Source: a virus. Taken from it: a stretch of 53,356 nucleotides of DNA. Positions 7,399 to 13,124 of this stretch are shown piece by piece. The position numbers were made by a program, and so were the translations under genes. Each line of letters opens with the position of its first letter. Position 1 is the stretch's first letter. The DNA is taken from IMG/VR virus record IMGVR_UViG_3300036861_000789, positions 1 through 53,356 of that record; one strand, given 5' to 3'. The notes under the pieces were generated by a model that saw only the letters and a program-made list of their open reading frames with translations, made no database searches and had not been told where the DNA came from.

Positions 7399-7425
7399 GC
7401 ATCCGTTGAGCGGTAAACTGGCATG

Positions 7426-7644
7426 ATGCAGATTGAAGATCTTCTACCCGCTGTTGAAGAGCTGCAAGCTGATCATCCCATGTGGGCCACTGAGTTCGGT
7501 CAGGACATGATCAAGCGAATGGCCTTGGACCTGGTAGCTAAAGGCATGCTCCCCGAAGATGTTCCGCTGTTCCTGCAAGCCATGCTGATCAACGCCGACG
7601 ACAAGTTTCCGAGGGAGTCAGGTGCCCACCACCAGGAACCCTAA
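7426..7644 (+). CDS. Small helical protein, leaderless start
   Basis: Seventy-two residues (MQIEDLLPAVEEL...). TAAACT at 7414-7419 lies exactly 6 nt before ATG 7426 and there is no Shine-Dalgarno sequence, so the mRNA is probably leaderless; ATG 7423 is the other candidate. All-helical, acidic, unknown function. It overlaps the next gene by 23 nt. Confidence 0.6.
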   Translation: MQIEDLLPAVEELQADHPMWATEFGQDMIKRMALDLVAKGMLPEDVPLFLQAMLINADDKFPRESGAHHQEP

Positions 7645-7891
7645 AACGCATCCGCTGATCCAGAGACTCATCCGGCGTCGCCTGCACCTTGGTCTGAGTC
7701 AGGCCAAGGTGGCCGAGCAGGGTGATATCGCCCGAGCCACCGTCAGTTCCATGGAATCGGGTCACTCCTCGCCCAGCCTGCGCGTTTTGGACGCTTACTG
7801 TCAGGTTGTGGGGCTTCGTCCTTACCTGGCTTTGATGGAAGAGGAAGACCACCCGCGCGGCTATGTCCTGGTGATAGACGATCCAGACTAA
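7622..7891 (+). CDS. XRE-family HTH regulator
   Basis: Eighty-nine residues from GTG 7622, RBS GAGGGAG at 7611-7617. The HTH covers RRRLHLGLSQAKVAEQ and ARATVSSMESG, with SPSLRVLDAY completing the Cro/C1-type domain. Probably a repressor-like DNA-binding protein; a promoter-like TAAACT within its 3' end serves the next gene. Confidence 0.8.
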   Translation: MPTTRNPKTHPLIQRLIRRRLHLGLSQAKVAEQGDIARATVSSMESGHSSPSLRVLDAYCQVVGLRPYLALMEEEDHPRGYVLVIDDPD

Positions 7892-7900
7892 ACTGCACAG

Positions 7901-8494
7901 ATGAATAAGCCTAAGATCAAAGGCACCACGGCTGAGACGGCTGTGGTGTCTTTTTTGCGCAAGAACGGCTGGCCTCATGCTGAGCGCCTGGCGTTGCAGG
8001 GCAAGCATGACAAAGGCGACATAACGGGATGCATAGGTCTCGTATTTGAGGTTAAGAATTATGCCGTCTCACACTGGCCCCAGTGGCTGCGGGAAGCTGA
8101 GACTGAGCGGGTCAATGCCGGAGCCGACTTCGGCATAGTCGTTGCCAAGCCCCCAGGCGTCGGTGTGACCCGAGTGGGCGACTGGTGGGCTGGGATGTAC
8201 CTTGGCTGCGAAGAGGCTTACATGTGCGGCTCAATGGGCTTTGATTACCTCTGGGTTCGCGCTGGTCTGGATCGCAGCGAGCTGCACCGGGCGAAGCTGC
8301 TCGGCCATCAGGTCAATCTGGGTCTGCCCATGGCAATGAGGCAGCTGAAGACCTTCCAAGGCCAGGCCAGGTTCGGCGTGGTAGAGATTTCCCCTAAAGG
8401 GGTCAAAGATCGGACATTGTGGTATAACGTAACTACATTAGATCAAATGACCCGGCTGCTGCGCCTCGCTGGGTTTGGCAGCCCGGAGGTCTGA
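7901..8494 (+). CDS. Holliday-junction-resolvase-like nuclease
   Basis: A 197-residue PD-(D/E)XK nuclease. Probable catalytic residues: E12, D40 in the KGDITG turn and E50-x-K52 in EVKN, followed by a W-x-x-E-x-E helix. Actinophage relatives are called Holliday junction resolvases and would cut branched DNA before packaging. A -10 box TAAACT (7889-7894) sits 6 nt before the ATG with no RBS, so the mRNA is probably leaderless. The exact substrate is inferred. Confidence 0.75.
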   Translation: MNKPKIKGTTAETAVVSFLRKNGWPHAERLALQGKHDKGDITGCIGLVFEVKNYAVSHWPQWLREAETERVNAGADFGIVVAKPPGVGVTRVGDWWAGMYLGCEEAYMCGSMGFDYLWVRAGLDRSELHRAKLLGHQVNLGLPMAMRQLKTFQGQARFGVVEISPKGVKDRTLWYNVTTLDQMTRLLRLAGFGSPEV

Positions 8495-8495
8495 C

Positions 8496-8720
8496 ATGGC
8501 TGAGCACCCGCTGATGACGGCTCGTGAAGTTGCCGAACTCTTCCGAGTGGATGTCAAGACGGTGTACAGCTGGGTCAAGAACGGCAAGCTTGGCAATGTG
8601 GCCACCCCGACTGGCGGTGTGCGCATCCGAGCCGACGAGGTCAGAGTTTTGTTTGAACAGGAAGCTGACCCCCAGGATCCCGATCTGGGCAAGTCTTCGC
8701 AGGTCAAGTATCATCCTTGA
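8496..8720 (+). CDS. BldC/MerR-like DNA-binding protein
   Basis: Seventy-four residues from ATG 8496 after GGAGG. The winged HTH is clear: LMTAREVAELFRVDVKTVYSW followed by NGKLG and the wing GGVRIRADEV, as in BldC of Streptomyces and in phage excisionases. With no integrase in the window a BldC-like regulator is more likely than an excisionase. It lies directly upstream of the tRNA-array promoter. Confidence 0.8.
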   Translation: MAEHPLMTAREVAELFRVDVKTVYSWVKNGKLGNVATPTGGVRIRADEVRVLFEQEADPQDPDLGKSSQVKYHP

Positions 8721-8738
8721 GAAACTTCCCAATCTGGG

Positions 8739-8769
8739 TTGACAGCACATCGGGGTGATGGGGTAGAGT
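8739..8769 (+). promoter_or_regulatory. Candidate promoter of tRNA array
   Basis: TTGACA at 8739-8744 and TAGAGT at 8764-8769, spacing 19 nt. It is the only good -35 before the first tRNA at 8838. A stem (about 8780-8789 with 8822-8831) lies in the leader. Confidence 0.6.
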
Positions 8770-8837
8770 CGTTCTTGTCAGTCAGGGCGATCCAAAGGTC
8801 TCCCCAGGTCTTCCCTGGAAAGCCCTGGCTGATATGA

Positions 8838-8910
8838 CGGGTAGTGGGTCCAAGGTGGGCCGCCTGGTTTGGGACCAGGACATTGGCAAGTTCGATTCTT
8901 GTCTACCCGA
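8838..8910 (+). tRNA. tRNA-Pro(TGG)
   Basis: Acceptor CGGGTAG/CTACCCG, anticodon stem CCTGG/CCAGG with loop TTTGGGA, T loop TTCGATT. First gene of the array. The spacer behind it carries CCTGCCC (8922-8928) pairing with GGGCAGG (8936-8942). Confidence 0.9.
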
Positions 8911-8979
8911 CGCGGAGGAGTCCTGCCCAGGGGATGGGCAGGGGTGAGCCGGGCATGCACTCCCGGGCTCCGATGCCAT

Positions 8980-9050
8980 AGCGGGTGTAGTGGAGTAGTA
9001 CCACGTCGGGCTCATAATCCGAAGGGGCCGTGCAAATCGGACACCCGCTA
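8980..9050 (+). tRNA. tRNA-Met(CAT), initiator-like
   Basis: Acceptor AGCGGGT/ACCCGCT, anticodon stem TCGGG/TCCGA with loop CTCATAA. The GGG run in the anticodon stem and the terminal weak A-T pair recall actinobacterial initiator tRNA. The T loop is TGCAAAT and the T stem has one mismatch, so the gene is somewhat degenerate. Confidence 0.75.
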
Positions 9051-9058
9051 CTTAGCAA

Positions 9059-9126
9059 GGGGTTAGTGCAGGGCACAGCTGATCTTTGCAAGATCGGCCC
9101 GCAGAGTTCGATTCTCTGTGACTCCA
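9059..9126 (+). tRNA. tRNA-Ala(TGC)
   Basis: Acceptor GGGGTTA/TGACTCC with wobbles, anticodon stem TGATC/GATCG, loop TTTGCAA, T arm CAGAG-TTCGATT-CTCTG. The D arm is short. Confidence 0.82.
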
Positions 9127-9130
9127 CGGA

Positions 9131-9167
9131 AGCCAGGATCAAATCTTCCACGGGTAGGATCCTGGCT
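9131..9167 (+). repeat. Spacer inverted repeat (10 bp)
   Basis: AGCCAGGATC (9131-9140) pairs perfectly with GATCCTGGCT (9158-9167). It fills the gap between tRNA-Ala and tRNA-Arg, leaving 4 and 6 nt. Confidence 0.85.
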
Positions 9168-9173
9168 CCCCAA

Positions 9174-9247
9174 CTCCATATAGCTCAGTCGGATAGAGCG
9201 CCGGGCTACGAACTCGGAGGCCGCAGGTTCGAATCCTGCTTTGGAGA
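9174..9247 (+). tRNA. tRNA-Arg(ACG)
   Basis: Acceptor CTCCATA/TTTGGAG (one T-T mismatch), D stem GCTC/GAGC, anticodon stem CCGGG/CTCGG, loop CTACGAA, T arm GCAGG-TTCGAAT-CCTGC. Reading CGN codons would need A34-to-inosine editing by the host deaminase. The 129-nt spacer behind it holds no tRNA that I can recognise. Confidence 0.88.
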
Positions 9248-9376
9248 CGGGTAAATGCCTAGTCATTGCGCTGGAGCCAGATTGCAAGCTGGTTTCAGCA
9301 GCACCGACCGCCACTCAACTGGCCTAAGGTGTTGCGGGGTTGAGACCGCGCGATGATGATCCCATGACAACTGAAT

Positions 9377-9448
9377 GGTCCCATTGTGTATTGGTTAGCA
9401 TCTCGGTTTTTCACACCGGGGGACAGAGTTCGATTCTCTGTGGGACTA
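9377..9448 (+). tRNA. tRNA-Glu(TTC)
   Basis: Acceptor GGTCCCA/TGGGACT, anticodon stem TCGGT/ACCGG, loop TTTTCAC, T arm CAGAG-TTCGATT-CTCTG. This is the conventional glutamate tRNA; the CTC isoacceptor is the permuted gene at 13047. Confidence 0.9.
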
Positions 9449-9451
9449 CGT

Positions 9452-9504
9452 TCGAAGATCATGCTCTGGCCTGAGGGGTAGCCAGGGGTCCCCATGATCT
9501 TCGA
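9452..9504 (+). repeat. Spacer inverted repeat (12 bp)
   Basis: TCGAAGATCATG (9452-9463) pairs perfectly with CATGATCTTCGA (9493-9504). It occupies the whole interval between tRNA-Glu and tRNA-Leu, 3 nt from each. Confidence 0.88.
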
Positions 9505-9507
9505 CAA

Positions 9508-9581
9508 GCCCTCGTAGCCTAATTGGTAGCGGCGTCTGATTTAGGATCAGAAGGTTGGGAGTTCGAATCTCTCCGGGGGTA
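9508..9581 (+). tRNA. tRNA-Leu(TAG), class I shape
   Basis: Acceptor GCCCTCG/CGGGGGT, anticodon stem TCTGA/TCAGA, loop TTTAGGA, T arm GGGAG-TTCGAAT-CTCTC. The variable loop is only 5 nt, whereas bacterial tRNA-Leu has a long variable arm. The next spacer contains the palindrome CGAAGTGCACTTCG (9591-9604). Confidence 0.88.
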
Positions 9582-9665
9582 CGGTGACATCGAAGTGCAC
9601 TTCGGAACGAGACTGGAATAGGAGACTTCAGACTCGGCCGGTCCCTCCAACTGGGTCGCCAACTA

Positions 9666-9737
9666 GCACTCTTAGCTCAGCGGCAGAGCGGCATCCTCAC
9701 ACGATGCTACGCGAAGGTTCGAGTCCTTCAGGGTGTA
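9666..9737 (+). tRNA. tRNA-Val(CAC)
   Basis: Acceptor GCACTCT/AGGGTGT, D stem GCTC/GAGC, anticodon stem GCATC/GATGC, loop CTCACAC, T arm GAAGG-TTCGAGT-CCTTC. The following spacer is closed by GGGAAG (9740-9745) pairing with CTTCCC (about 9829-9834). Confidence 0.92.
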
Positions 9738-9850
9738 CGGGAAGCCAGGAACCTGTGGTACCGCAGCGGACTGGGCGAAGACCTCCATCGTCCCGATGGC
9801 TGGATAGCGCGAAGACGAGGGAGCACGCCTTCCCACCTACAACTTCACAT

Positions 9851-9921
9851 ATCCCAGTGGTGCAGTGGAAGCACAACTGCCTCCAAAACAGTTGACCGGG
9901 GTCCGATTCCTCGCTGGGGTG
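9851..9921 (+). tRNA. tRNA-Trp(CCA)
   Basis: Acceptor ATCCCAG/CTGGGGT, D stem GTGC/GCAC, anticodon arm ACTGC-CTCCAAA-ACAGT with a C-A mismatch at the loop end, T loop TCCGATT. Confidence 0.87.
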
Positions 9922-9937
9922 CGCAACACAATTGAAT

Positions 9938-10013
9938 GCCCTTGTAGCTTAGTCAGGTCTAAAGCGCCTGGTCGTCAACCAGGAGAGCGCGGGTTCAAAT
10001 CCCACCATGGGCG
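9938..10013 (+). tRNA. tRNA-Asp(GTC)
   Basis: Acceptor GCCCTTG/CATGGGC (one T-T mismatch), anticodon stem CCTGG/CCAGG, loop TCGTCAA, T loop TTCAAAT. Confidence 0.9.
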
Positions 10014-10027
10014 CGCAGTCGTAAGGT

Positions 10028-10068
10028 CCCCTCACGAGGGGTACACATATATCTTGAGAACTGAACAG
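10028..10068 (+). promoter_or_regulatory. Hairpin plus rRNA-type boxA-like element
   Basis: CCCCT-cacg-AGGGG (10028-10041) is followed after 11 nt by CTTGAGAACTGAACAG (10053-10068). The second string closely resembles the TTGAGAACTCAACAG element in the leaders and spacers of actinobacterial rRNA operons, part of the Nus-dependent antitermination/processing signal. In the middle of a long untranslated array it could keep RNA polymerase elongating. The match is from memory of rrn leaders. Confidence 0.55.
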
Positions 10069-10078
10069 CCACACATAG

Positions 10079-10149
10079 TCTGCCATGGTCTAACGGTAGG
10101 ACATCGGCCTTTGGTGTCGAAAGTCTAGGTTCGAATCCTGGTGGCAGAT
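10079..10149 (+). tRNA. tRNA-Gln(TTG)
   Basis: Perfect acceptor TCTGCCA/TGGCAGA, anticodon stem TCGGC/GTCGA, loop CTTTGGT, T arm CTAGG-TTCGAAT-CCTGG. Confidence 0.93.
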
Positions 10150-10153
10150 CCAA

Positions 10154-10227
10154 TCCCCCTTGGTGTAAATGGAAACACGCCTGACTCTGAATCAGGAGAC
10201 GTTGAGGTTCGAATCCTTGAGGGGGAG
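10154..10227 (+). tRNA. tRNA-Gln(CTG)
   Basis: Perfect acceptor TCCCCCT/AGGGGGA, anticodon stem CCTGA/TCAGG, loop CTCTGAA, T loop TTCGAAT. Only 4 nt after tRNA-Gln(TTG). Confidence 0.93.
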
Positions 10228-10232
10228 CTGCG

Positions 10233-10291
10233 GCAGATAGAGAAATCCTGACCTGGGGTTTTAGCCACCTATCTGCTGCTCAACGAGCAGC
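10233..10291 (+). repeat. Spacer inverted repeats
   Basis: GCAGATAG (10233-10240) pairs with CTATCTGC (10269-10276); directly after, GCTGCTC-aac-GAGCAGC (10275-10291) forms a second hairpin that competes for two bases. Confidence 0.8.
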
Positions 10292-10310
10292 CCAGTGCGA
10301 ATGGGACTGC

Positions 10311-10387
10311 GCCGGGATGTGAAAGCCTTGAAGGGAAGGCAAAGGGCAGCGCAGAGCCTAGTCTGCAAAGCTGCTCTGCATCCCGGC
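10311..10387 (+). ncRNA. Structured RNA candidate, three-way junction
   Basis: A 77-nt element closed by a perfect 9-bp stem, GCCGGGATG (10311-10319) with CATCCCGGC (10379-10387). Inside are two hairpins: GCCTT-gaaggg-AAGGC (10325-10340) and GCAGAGC (10351-10357) with GCTCTGC (10373-10379), whose loop contains TCTGCAAAG. It has tRNA size and an acceptor-like stem but no T arm. It may be a degenerate tRNA or a separate small RNA. It ends 3 nt before tRNA-Leu(CAA). Confidence 0.5.
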
Positions 10388-10390
10388 ATT

Positions 10391-10463
10391 GCCCCGATAG
10401 CCGAATGGTATAGGCGTCTGATTCAAGATCAGAAATTTGGGAGTTCGAATCTCCCTCGGGGTA
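10391..10463 (+). tRNA. tRNA-Leu(CAA), class I shape
   Basis: Acceptor GCCCCGA/TCGGGGT, anticodon stem TCTGA/TCAGA, loop TTCAAGA, T arm GGGAG-TTCGAAT-CTCCC, followed by CCA in the DNA. As in the TAG isoacceptor the variable loop is 5 nt (AATTT), without the class II arm usual for leucine. Confidence 0.9.
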
Positions 10464-10658
10464 CCAAGGCAATGATGTCAACTGGGGTCCAAATCCTGCC
10501 GTGGAGTTCTTAGTCGTTCTTACTCGGCAGGCGAATTCGCCCTTAAGTGCGGTCATTCAGCGGTTTCGCTGATATAAACGCCCTCCCTAAGGGGTCTGCC
10601 GCAACTGCATCATTGCCTCAAACTCGCCGAAACGGACAAAGCGGTGTAGTTTTAATCT

Positions 10659-11102
10659 ATGCCGCAGTGCTCTAAGTGTTCGCAGTGGGCGGAGAAGTAT
10701 GCCAATGGCAAGCGCTGTCGAGAATGCTATAACGCCCATATGCGGATTTACATGCTCAAGCGATACCACGACTGGCGGGCGCTGGCTGTAGAGAAGCTCG
10801 GTGGCAAATGCGTTGACTGTGGCTCGACAGAACAGCTTGAACTCGACCACCGTAACCGTAGCCAGAAGGAATACGTTCTCGGCTCCCTTCGGGGTCGGGC
10901 CAAGTTCTGGAGCGAGATCGACAAATGCGATCTCCGATGCAAGCCGTGTCACATAGTGAAGACTAGAAACGAGAGCACGGTCGGCCACGGTGGTGGCCTG
11001 ACTGGAGTCAAAGGGTGCTATTGCGAGAAGTGTAGACGCATCAGAAATGTCTACATGAAGCAGTGGAAGGCGAACAGGAAACTTCGATCCGTCGTGGCCT
11101 AA
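10659..11102 (+). CDS. HNH homing-type endonuclease
   Basis: A 147-residue HNH nuclease inside the tRNA array. N-terminal C-x-x-C ... C-x-x-C knuckle, then CVDCGSTEQLELDHRNR (the H of the HNH site) and CKPCHIVKTRNE closing the zinc-stabilised fold. It would nick or cut DNA and may move as a free-standing homing gene. Its promoter is leaderless (TAGTTT at 10647-10652, 6 nt before ATG), so it is transcribed independently of the array promoter. The last 15 nt, including the TAA, lie within tRNA-Asn. Confidence 0.9.
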   Translation: MPQCSKCSQWAEKYANGKRCRECYNAHMRIYMLKRYHDWRALAVEKLGGKCVDCGSTEQLELDHRNRSQKEYVLGSLRGRAKFWSEIDKCDLRCKPCHIVKTRNESTVGHGGGLTGVKGCYCEKCRRIRNVYMKQWKANRKLRSVVA

Positions 11103-11159
11103 CGGTATGGCATCGTCCTGTTAAGACGAAAGGTCCCAGTTCGAATCTGGGCGACGGAG
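11088..11159 (+). tRNA. tRNA-Asn(GTT)
   Basis: Perfect acceptor TCCGTCG/CGACGGA, anticodon stem TCGTC/GACGA, loop CTGTTAA, T arm CCCAG-TTCGAAT-CTGGG. Its first 15 nt are also the end of the HNH coding sequence. Confidence 0.94.
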
Positions 11160-11164
11160 CTGCT

Positions 11165-11219
11165 GACAAGGCGGGAACATCATCCAGTCGTGCGGATGTG
11201 CCATTCCACCCGTCTTGTC
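11165..11219 (+). repeat. Spacer inverted repeat (11 bp)
   Basis: GACAAGGCGGG (11165-11175) pairs with CCCGTCTTGTC (11209-11219), one G-T wobble; CATCC/GGATG forms an inner stem. Confidence 0.82.
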
Positions 11220-11226
11220 GGCTCAA

Positions 11227-11298
11227 GTGTCCATAGCTCAGTTGGCAGAGCACTCGGTTGAAGCCCGAGGCGCGGACGTTCGACTCGTCCTGGACGCA
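11227..11298 (+). tRNA. tRNA-Phe(GAA)
   Basis: Acceptor GTGTCCA/TGGACGC, D stem GCTC/GAGC, anticodon stem CTCGG/CCGAG, loop TTGAAGC, T arm GGACG-TTCGACT-CGTCC. Confidence 0.92.
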
Positions 11299-11303
11299 CG
11301 GCT

Positions 11304-11404
11304 TGACATGCGCCAGTTCCGAGCGCGCCGTATGCAAGATGTTGGAGCGAAGCATGTCACGCCGGTGGGGATGGAAAGCCATCGTACGCCCGACTGTCCC
11401 CACC
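11304..11404 (+). repeat. Spacer with two consecutive inverted repeats
   Basis: TGACATGC (11304-11311) pairs with GCATGTCA (11352-11359); then GGTGGGG (11364-11370) pairs with CCCCACC (11398-11404), enclosing GATGG-aaag-CCATC. Confidence 0.82.
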
Positions 11405-11412
11405 AGCACAAC

Positions 11413-11485
11413 GCCCTTGAAGCATTGCGGATCGATGCACCGATCTTGTAAATCGGAGAGCGGGGTTCAACTCCTCGTTGGGGCT
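11413..11485 (+). tRNA. tRNA-Thr(TGT)
   Basis: Acceptor GCCCTTG/TTGGGGC (one T-T mismatch), D stem GCAT/ATGC, anticodon stem CCGAT/ATCGG, loop CTTGTAA, T arm CGGGG-TTCAACT-CCTCG. Confidence 0.87.
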
Positions 11486-11490
11486 CAGAT

Positions 11491-11564
11491 CCTCCTATAG
11501 CTCAGCCGGTTAGAGCACCCGACTCATAATCGGAAGGCCGTCAGTTCGAACCTGACTGGGAGGA
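11491..11564 (+). tRNA. tRNA-Met(CAT), elongator-like
   Basis: Acceptor CCTCCTA/TGGGAGG, D stem GCTC/GAGC, loop CTCATAA, T arm GTCAG-TTCGAAC-CTGAC. The overall sequence resembles elongator tRNA-Met; a lysidine-modified tRNA-Ile2 cannot be excluded from anticodon alone. Confidence 0.88.
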
Positions 11565-11566
11565 CT

Positions 11567-11627
11567 GGGTGAGGACCCAGATCACGGTAACGTCCTGAGG
11601 GCTGAGGGGCCTGCGCTGTCCTCACCC
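11567..11627 (+). repeat. Spacer inverted repeat (10 bp)
   Basis: GGGTGAGGAC (11567-11576) pairs perfectly with GTCCTCACCC (11618-11627), filling the interval between tRNA-Met and tRNA-Ala(GGC). Confidence 0.85.
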
Positions 11628-11631
11628 AACT

Positions 11632-11703
11632 GGGCCTGTAGCTCATTGGTAGAGCACCGCAATGGCACTGCGGAGGCGCACAGTTCGACTCTGTGCAGGT
11701 CCA
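11632..11703 (+). tRNA. tRNA-Ala(GGC)
   Basis: Acceptor GGGCCTG/CAGGTCC, anticodon stem CCGCA/TGCGG, loop ATGGCAC, T arm CACAG-TTCGACT-CTGTG. Confidence 0.92.
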
Positions 11704-11801
11704 CGACCATTCAGCTGGGGGAAGGCTTTCAAGCCGGGCGATCAGCTGACGAATTCAAGCGGACGGGTTAGCCGCTGGTCACAATGATCACCCAGGAACG
11801 G

Positions 11802-11831
11802 CCAGGTGAGCAGGCGCGCTGACTCACCTGG
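11802..11831 (+). repeat. Spacer inverted repeat (9 bp)
   Basis: CCAGGTGAG (11802-11810) pairs perfectly with CTCACCTGG (11823-11831), 9 nt before tRNA-Ile. Confidence 0.82.
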
Positions 11832-11840
11832 GGTTCTTGA

Positions 11841-11914
11841 GCTTGGGTAGCTTAACCGGTCAGAGCCCTTGCCTGATAAGCAGGGAGATCTCAGTTCAAC
11901 TCTGAGCCCAAGTA
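11841..11914 (+). tRNA. tRNA-Ile(GAT)
   Basis: Acceptor GCTTGGG/CCCAAGT, anticodon stem CTTGC/GCAGG, loop CTGATAA, T arm CTCAG-TTCAACT-CTGAG. Confidence 0.92.
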
Positions 11915-12023
11915 CGTGGAACGTTAAAGGGGTGCCGTTGAATGAGATCCACGGGTCCCCACCCCCAAGGATGGTCATCAAAGCCCGCGTCTCTAGGCGG
12001 GTTGCCATACCTGCGTTCCCTTT

Positions 12024-12109
12024 GGAAGTTCCAGCCGAAAGTTGGCGTCGGCCGCTGTCTTGAAAACAGTTGGGGGAAACCCGTAGGAGTTCGACCCTCC
12101 TAGCTTCCG
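12024..12109 (+). tRNA. tRNA-Ser(TGA)
   Basis: Class II tRNA of 86 nt: acceptor GGAAGTT/AGCTTCC, anticodon stem GCTGT/ACAGT, loop CTTGAAA, long variable arm GGG-gaaa-CCC, T arm AGGAG-TTCGACC-CTCCT. Confidence 0.9.
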
Positions 12110-12135
12110 CGTAATCAAACTGAGTAGGAGTCACA

Positions 12136-12888
12136 GTGGCAAAGCTGAACCAGATCATCGCCGTCAACAAGACGGTCAGAGCCGACACGAACAGAGTCGT
12201 CACCGACGCTTACCACGTTTTGCAGAAAGGCCCCCTGCTGACCGGTCTGACCCGGGTGTATCGGCCTCGCGGCGAGGATGGGGAGCAGCTGCCCGGCGAA
12301 GCCAGCCGGGTTCAGGTGCGAGTCCCCGAGGTGATGGATACGGTGAAGGCAGCTTTGGTGAAGCTGTTCGACCTGACCGCTACCTTGGACACCACCAACC
12401 AGGTCGCTAAGGCCGACATCGTCCTGGCCGATGGGACCATACTGGTTGAGCGGGTTCCTGTGTCGACGCTGCTGTTCGTGGAGAAGCAGCTGGTTGACAT
12501 CCGTACCTTGGTCATGAAGCTTCCACTGCTCGATCCGGCTGAGATCTGGTCGGAGTCAACGGAGGAAGGCGTGTGGTCAGCTGACCCGGTGTTTACGGTG
12601 CGGACGAAGAAGATCCCCCGCAATCACGTCAAGGCGGAAGCCACGGACAAGCACCCGGCTCAGGTTGAGCTGTACTACGAGGATGTGGTCGTCGGCGACT
12701 GGACCACGATGAAGTTCTCCGGTGCTGTGCCGCAGAAGGAAGTCAAGGCGATGTTGGCTCGGGTGTCGGAGCTGACCGAAGCGGTGAAGCAGGCTCGCGA
12801 GCACGCCAACAACACCCCGGTTGTGGACTGCAAGGTCGGCGAGCCGATCCTGTCCTACGTATTCTTCGGAGCTGCCCCGGCTTCGTGA
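12136..12888 (+). CDS. Conserved actinobacterial/phage hypothetical protein (DUF7873-like)
   Basis: A 250-residue protein from GTG 12136 with TAGGAG 10 nt upstream, inside the tRNA array. The start MAKLNQIIAV, the middle P-A-E-I-W block and KVPRNHVKAEATDKHPAQ-like segment (here KIPRNHVKAEATDKHPAQ) match, from memory, a hypothetical family spread through Streptomyces and actinophages. Mixed alpha/beta, cytosolic, no known activity. Well-conserved segments such as KFSGAVP and a C-terminal helix suggest a genuine fold. Confidence 0.75.
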   Translation: MAKLNQIIAVNKTVRADTNRVVTDAYHVLQKGPLLTGLTRVYRPRGEDGEQLPGEASRVQVRVPEVMDTVKAALVKLFDLTATLDTTNQVAKADIVLADGTILVERVPVSTLLFVEKQLVDIRTLVMKLPLLDPAEIWSESTEEGVWSADPVFTVRTKKIPRNHVKAEATDKHPAQVELYYEDVVVGDWTTMKFSGAVPQKEVKAMLARVSELTEAVKQAREHANNTPVVDCKVGEPILSYVFFGAAPAS

Positions 12889-12910
12889 TAAGCAGCCCGG
12901 CTTGACCGGG

Positions 12911-12998
12911 TGGAGCACAAGCTGAAGCTCAAGTTGATTGAAGGCCGGTGGCCAGTGGTATAGCCACGAAACACTATCAGGTTCAAGCTATTGCTCCA
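12911..12998 (+). ncRNA. Structured RNA candidate upstream of permuted tRNA
   Basis: An 88-nt element closed by TGGAGCA (12911-12917) with TGCTCCA (12992-12998), then AGCT/AGCT and GAA/TTC pairs, with an inner hairpin GTGGC-cagtggtata-GCCAC (12948-12967) that looks like a D arm. It may be a decayed tRNA 5' region, or a structural partner of the permuted tRNA that begins 49 nt downstream. A simple hairpin CCCGG-cttga-CCGGG (12896-12910) precedes it. Confidence 0.45.
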
Positions 12999-13046
12999 GT
13001 TTCAACCAAAGTTCCTTCACCGAATCGACCAGTCGCAGGCAGTGTT

Positions 13047-13124
13047 ATATGGGCCGGGGTTCGAACCCCCGTCGGGCCTCCAATCATGGCCCGGTCGTCT
13101 AGTGGCAGGACACATGTCTCTCAT
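13047..13124 (+). tRNA. Circularly permuted tRNA-Glu(CTC)
   Basis: The 3' half comes first: anticodon-stem strand ATATG (13047-13051), GGC, T arm CGGGG-TTCGAAC-CCCCG (13055-13071), acceptor TCGGGCC (13072-13078), T, CCA (13080-13082). After 5 nt the 5' half follows: acceptor GGCCCGG (13088-13094), D arm GTC/GAC, anticodon strand CATGT (13113-13117), loop CTCTCAT with anticodon CTC (13120-13122). Acceptor strands pair 7/7 (one G-T) and anticodon strands 5/5 (one G-T). Flanks also pair: 13031-13038 with 13131-13138 (8 bp) and 13017-13023 with 13150-13156 (7 bp). The rejoined 73-nt molecule reads as a normal tRNA-Glu, with the break in the anticodon loop after position 38. Confidence 0.8.

Noticed and set aside
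10467-10510. T-arm-like TCCAAAT at 10484 as another tRNA or 3' half
   Set aside because: The T stem does not pair and no complementary acceptor strand (CTCCACG) occurs nearby. At most a decayed remnant.
10530-10545. GAATTCGCCCTT resembles a cloning-vector junction
   Set aside because: Only one copy, inside the palindrome GGCGAATTCGCC, with continuous phage-like sequence on both sides. Chance is more likely than contamination.
12942-13078. A conventional tRNA with a 60-nt intron, pairing AGGCCGG (12942) with CGGGCCT (13073)
   Set aside because: The acceptor pairs only 6/7, would put the encoded CCA out of register and leaves no sound anticodon loop. The permuted pairing is 7/7 and places CCA correctly.
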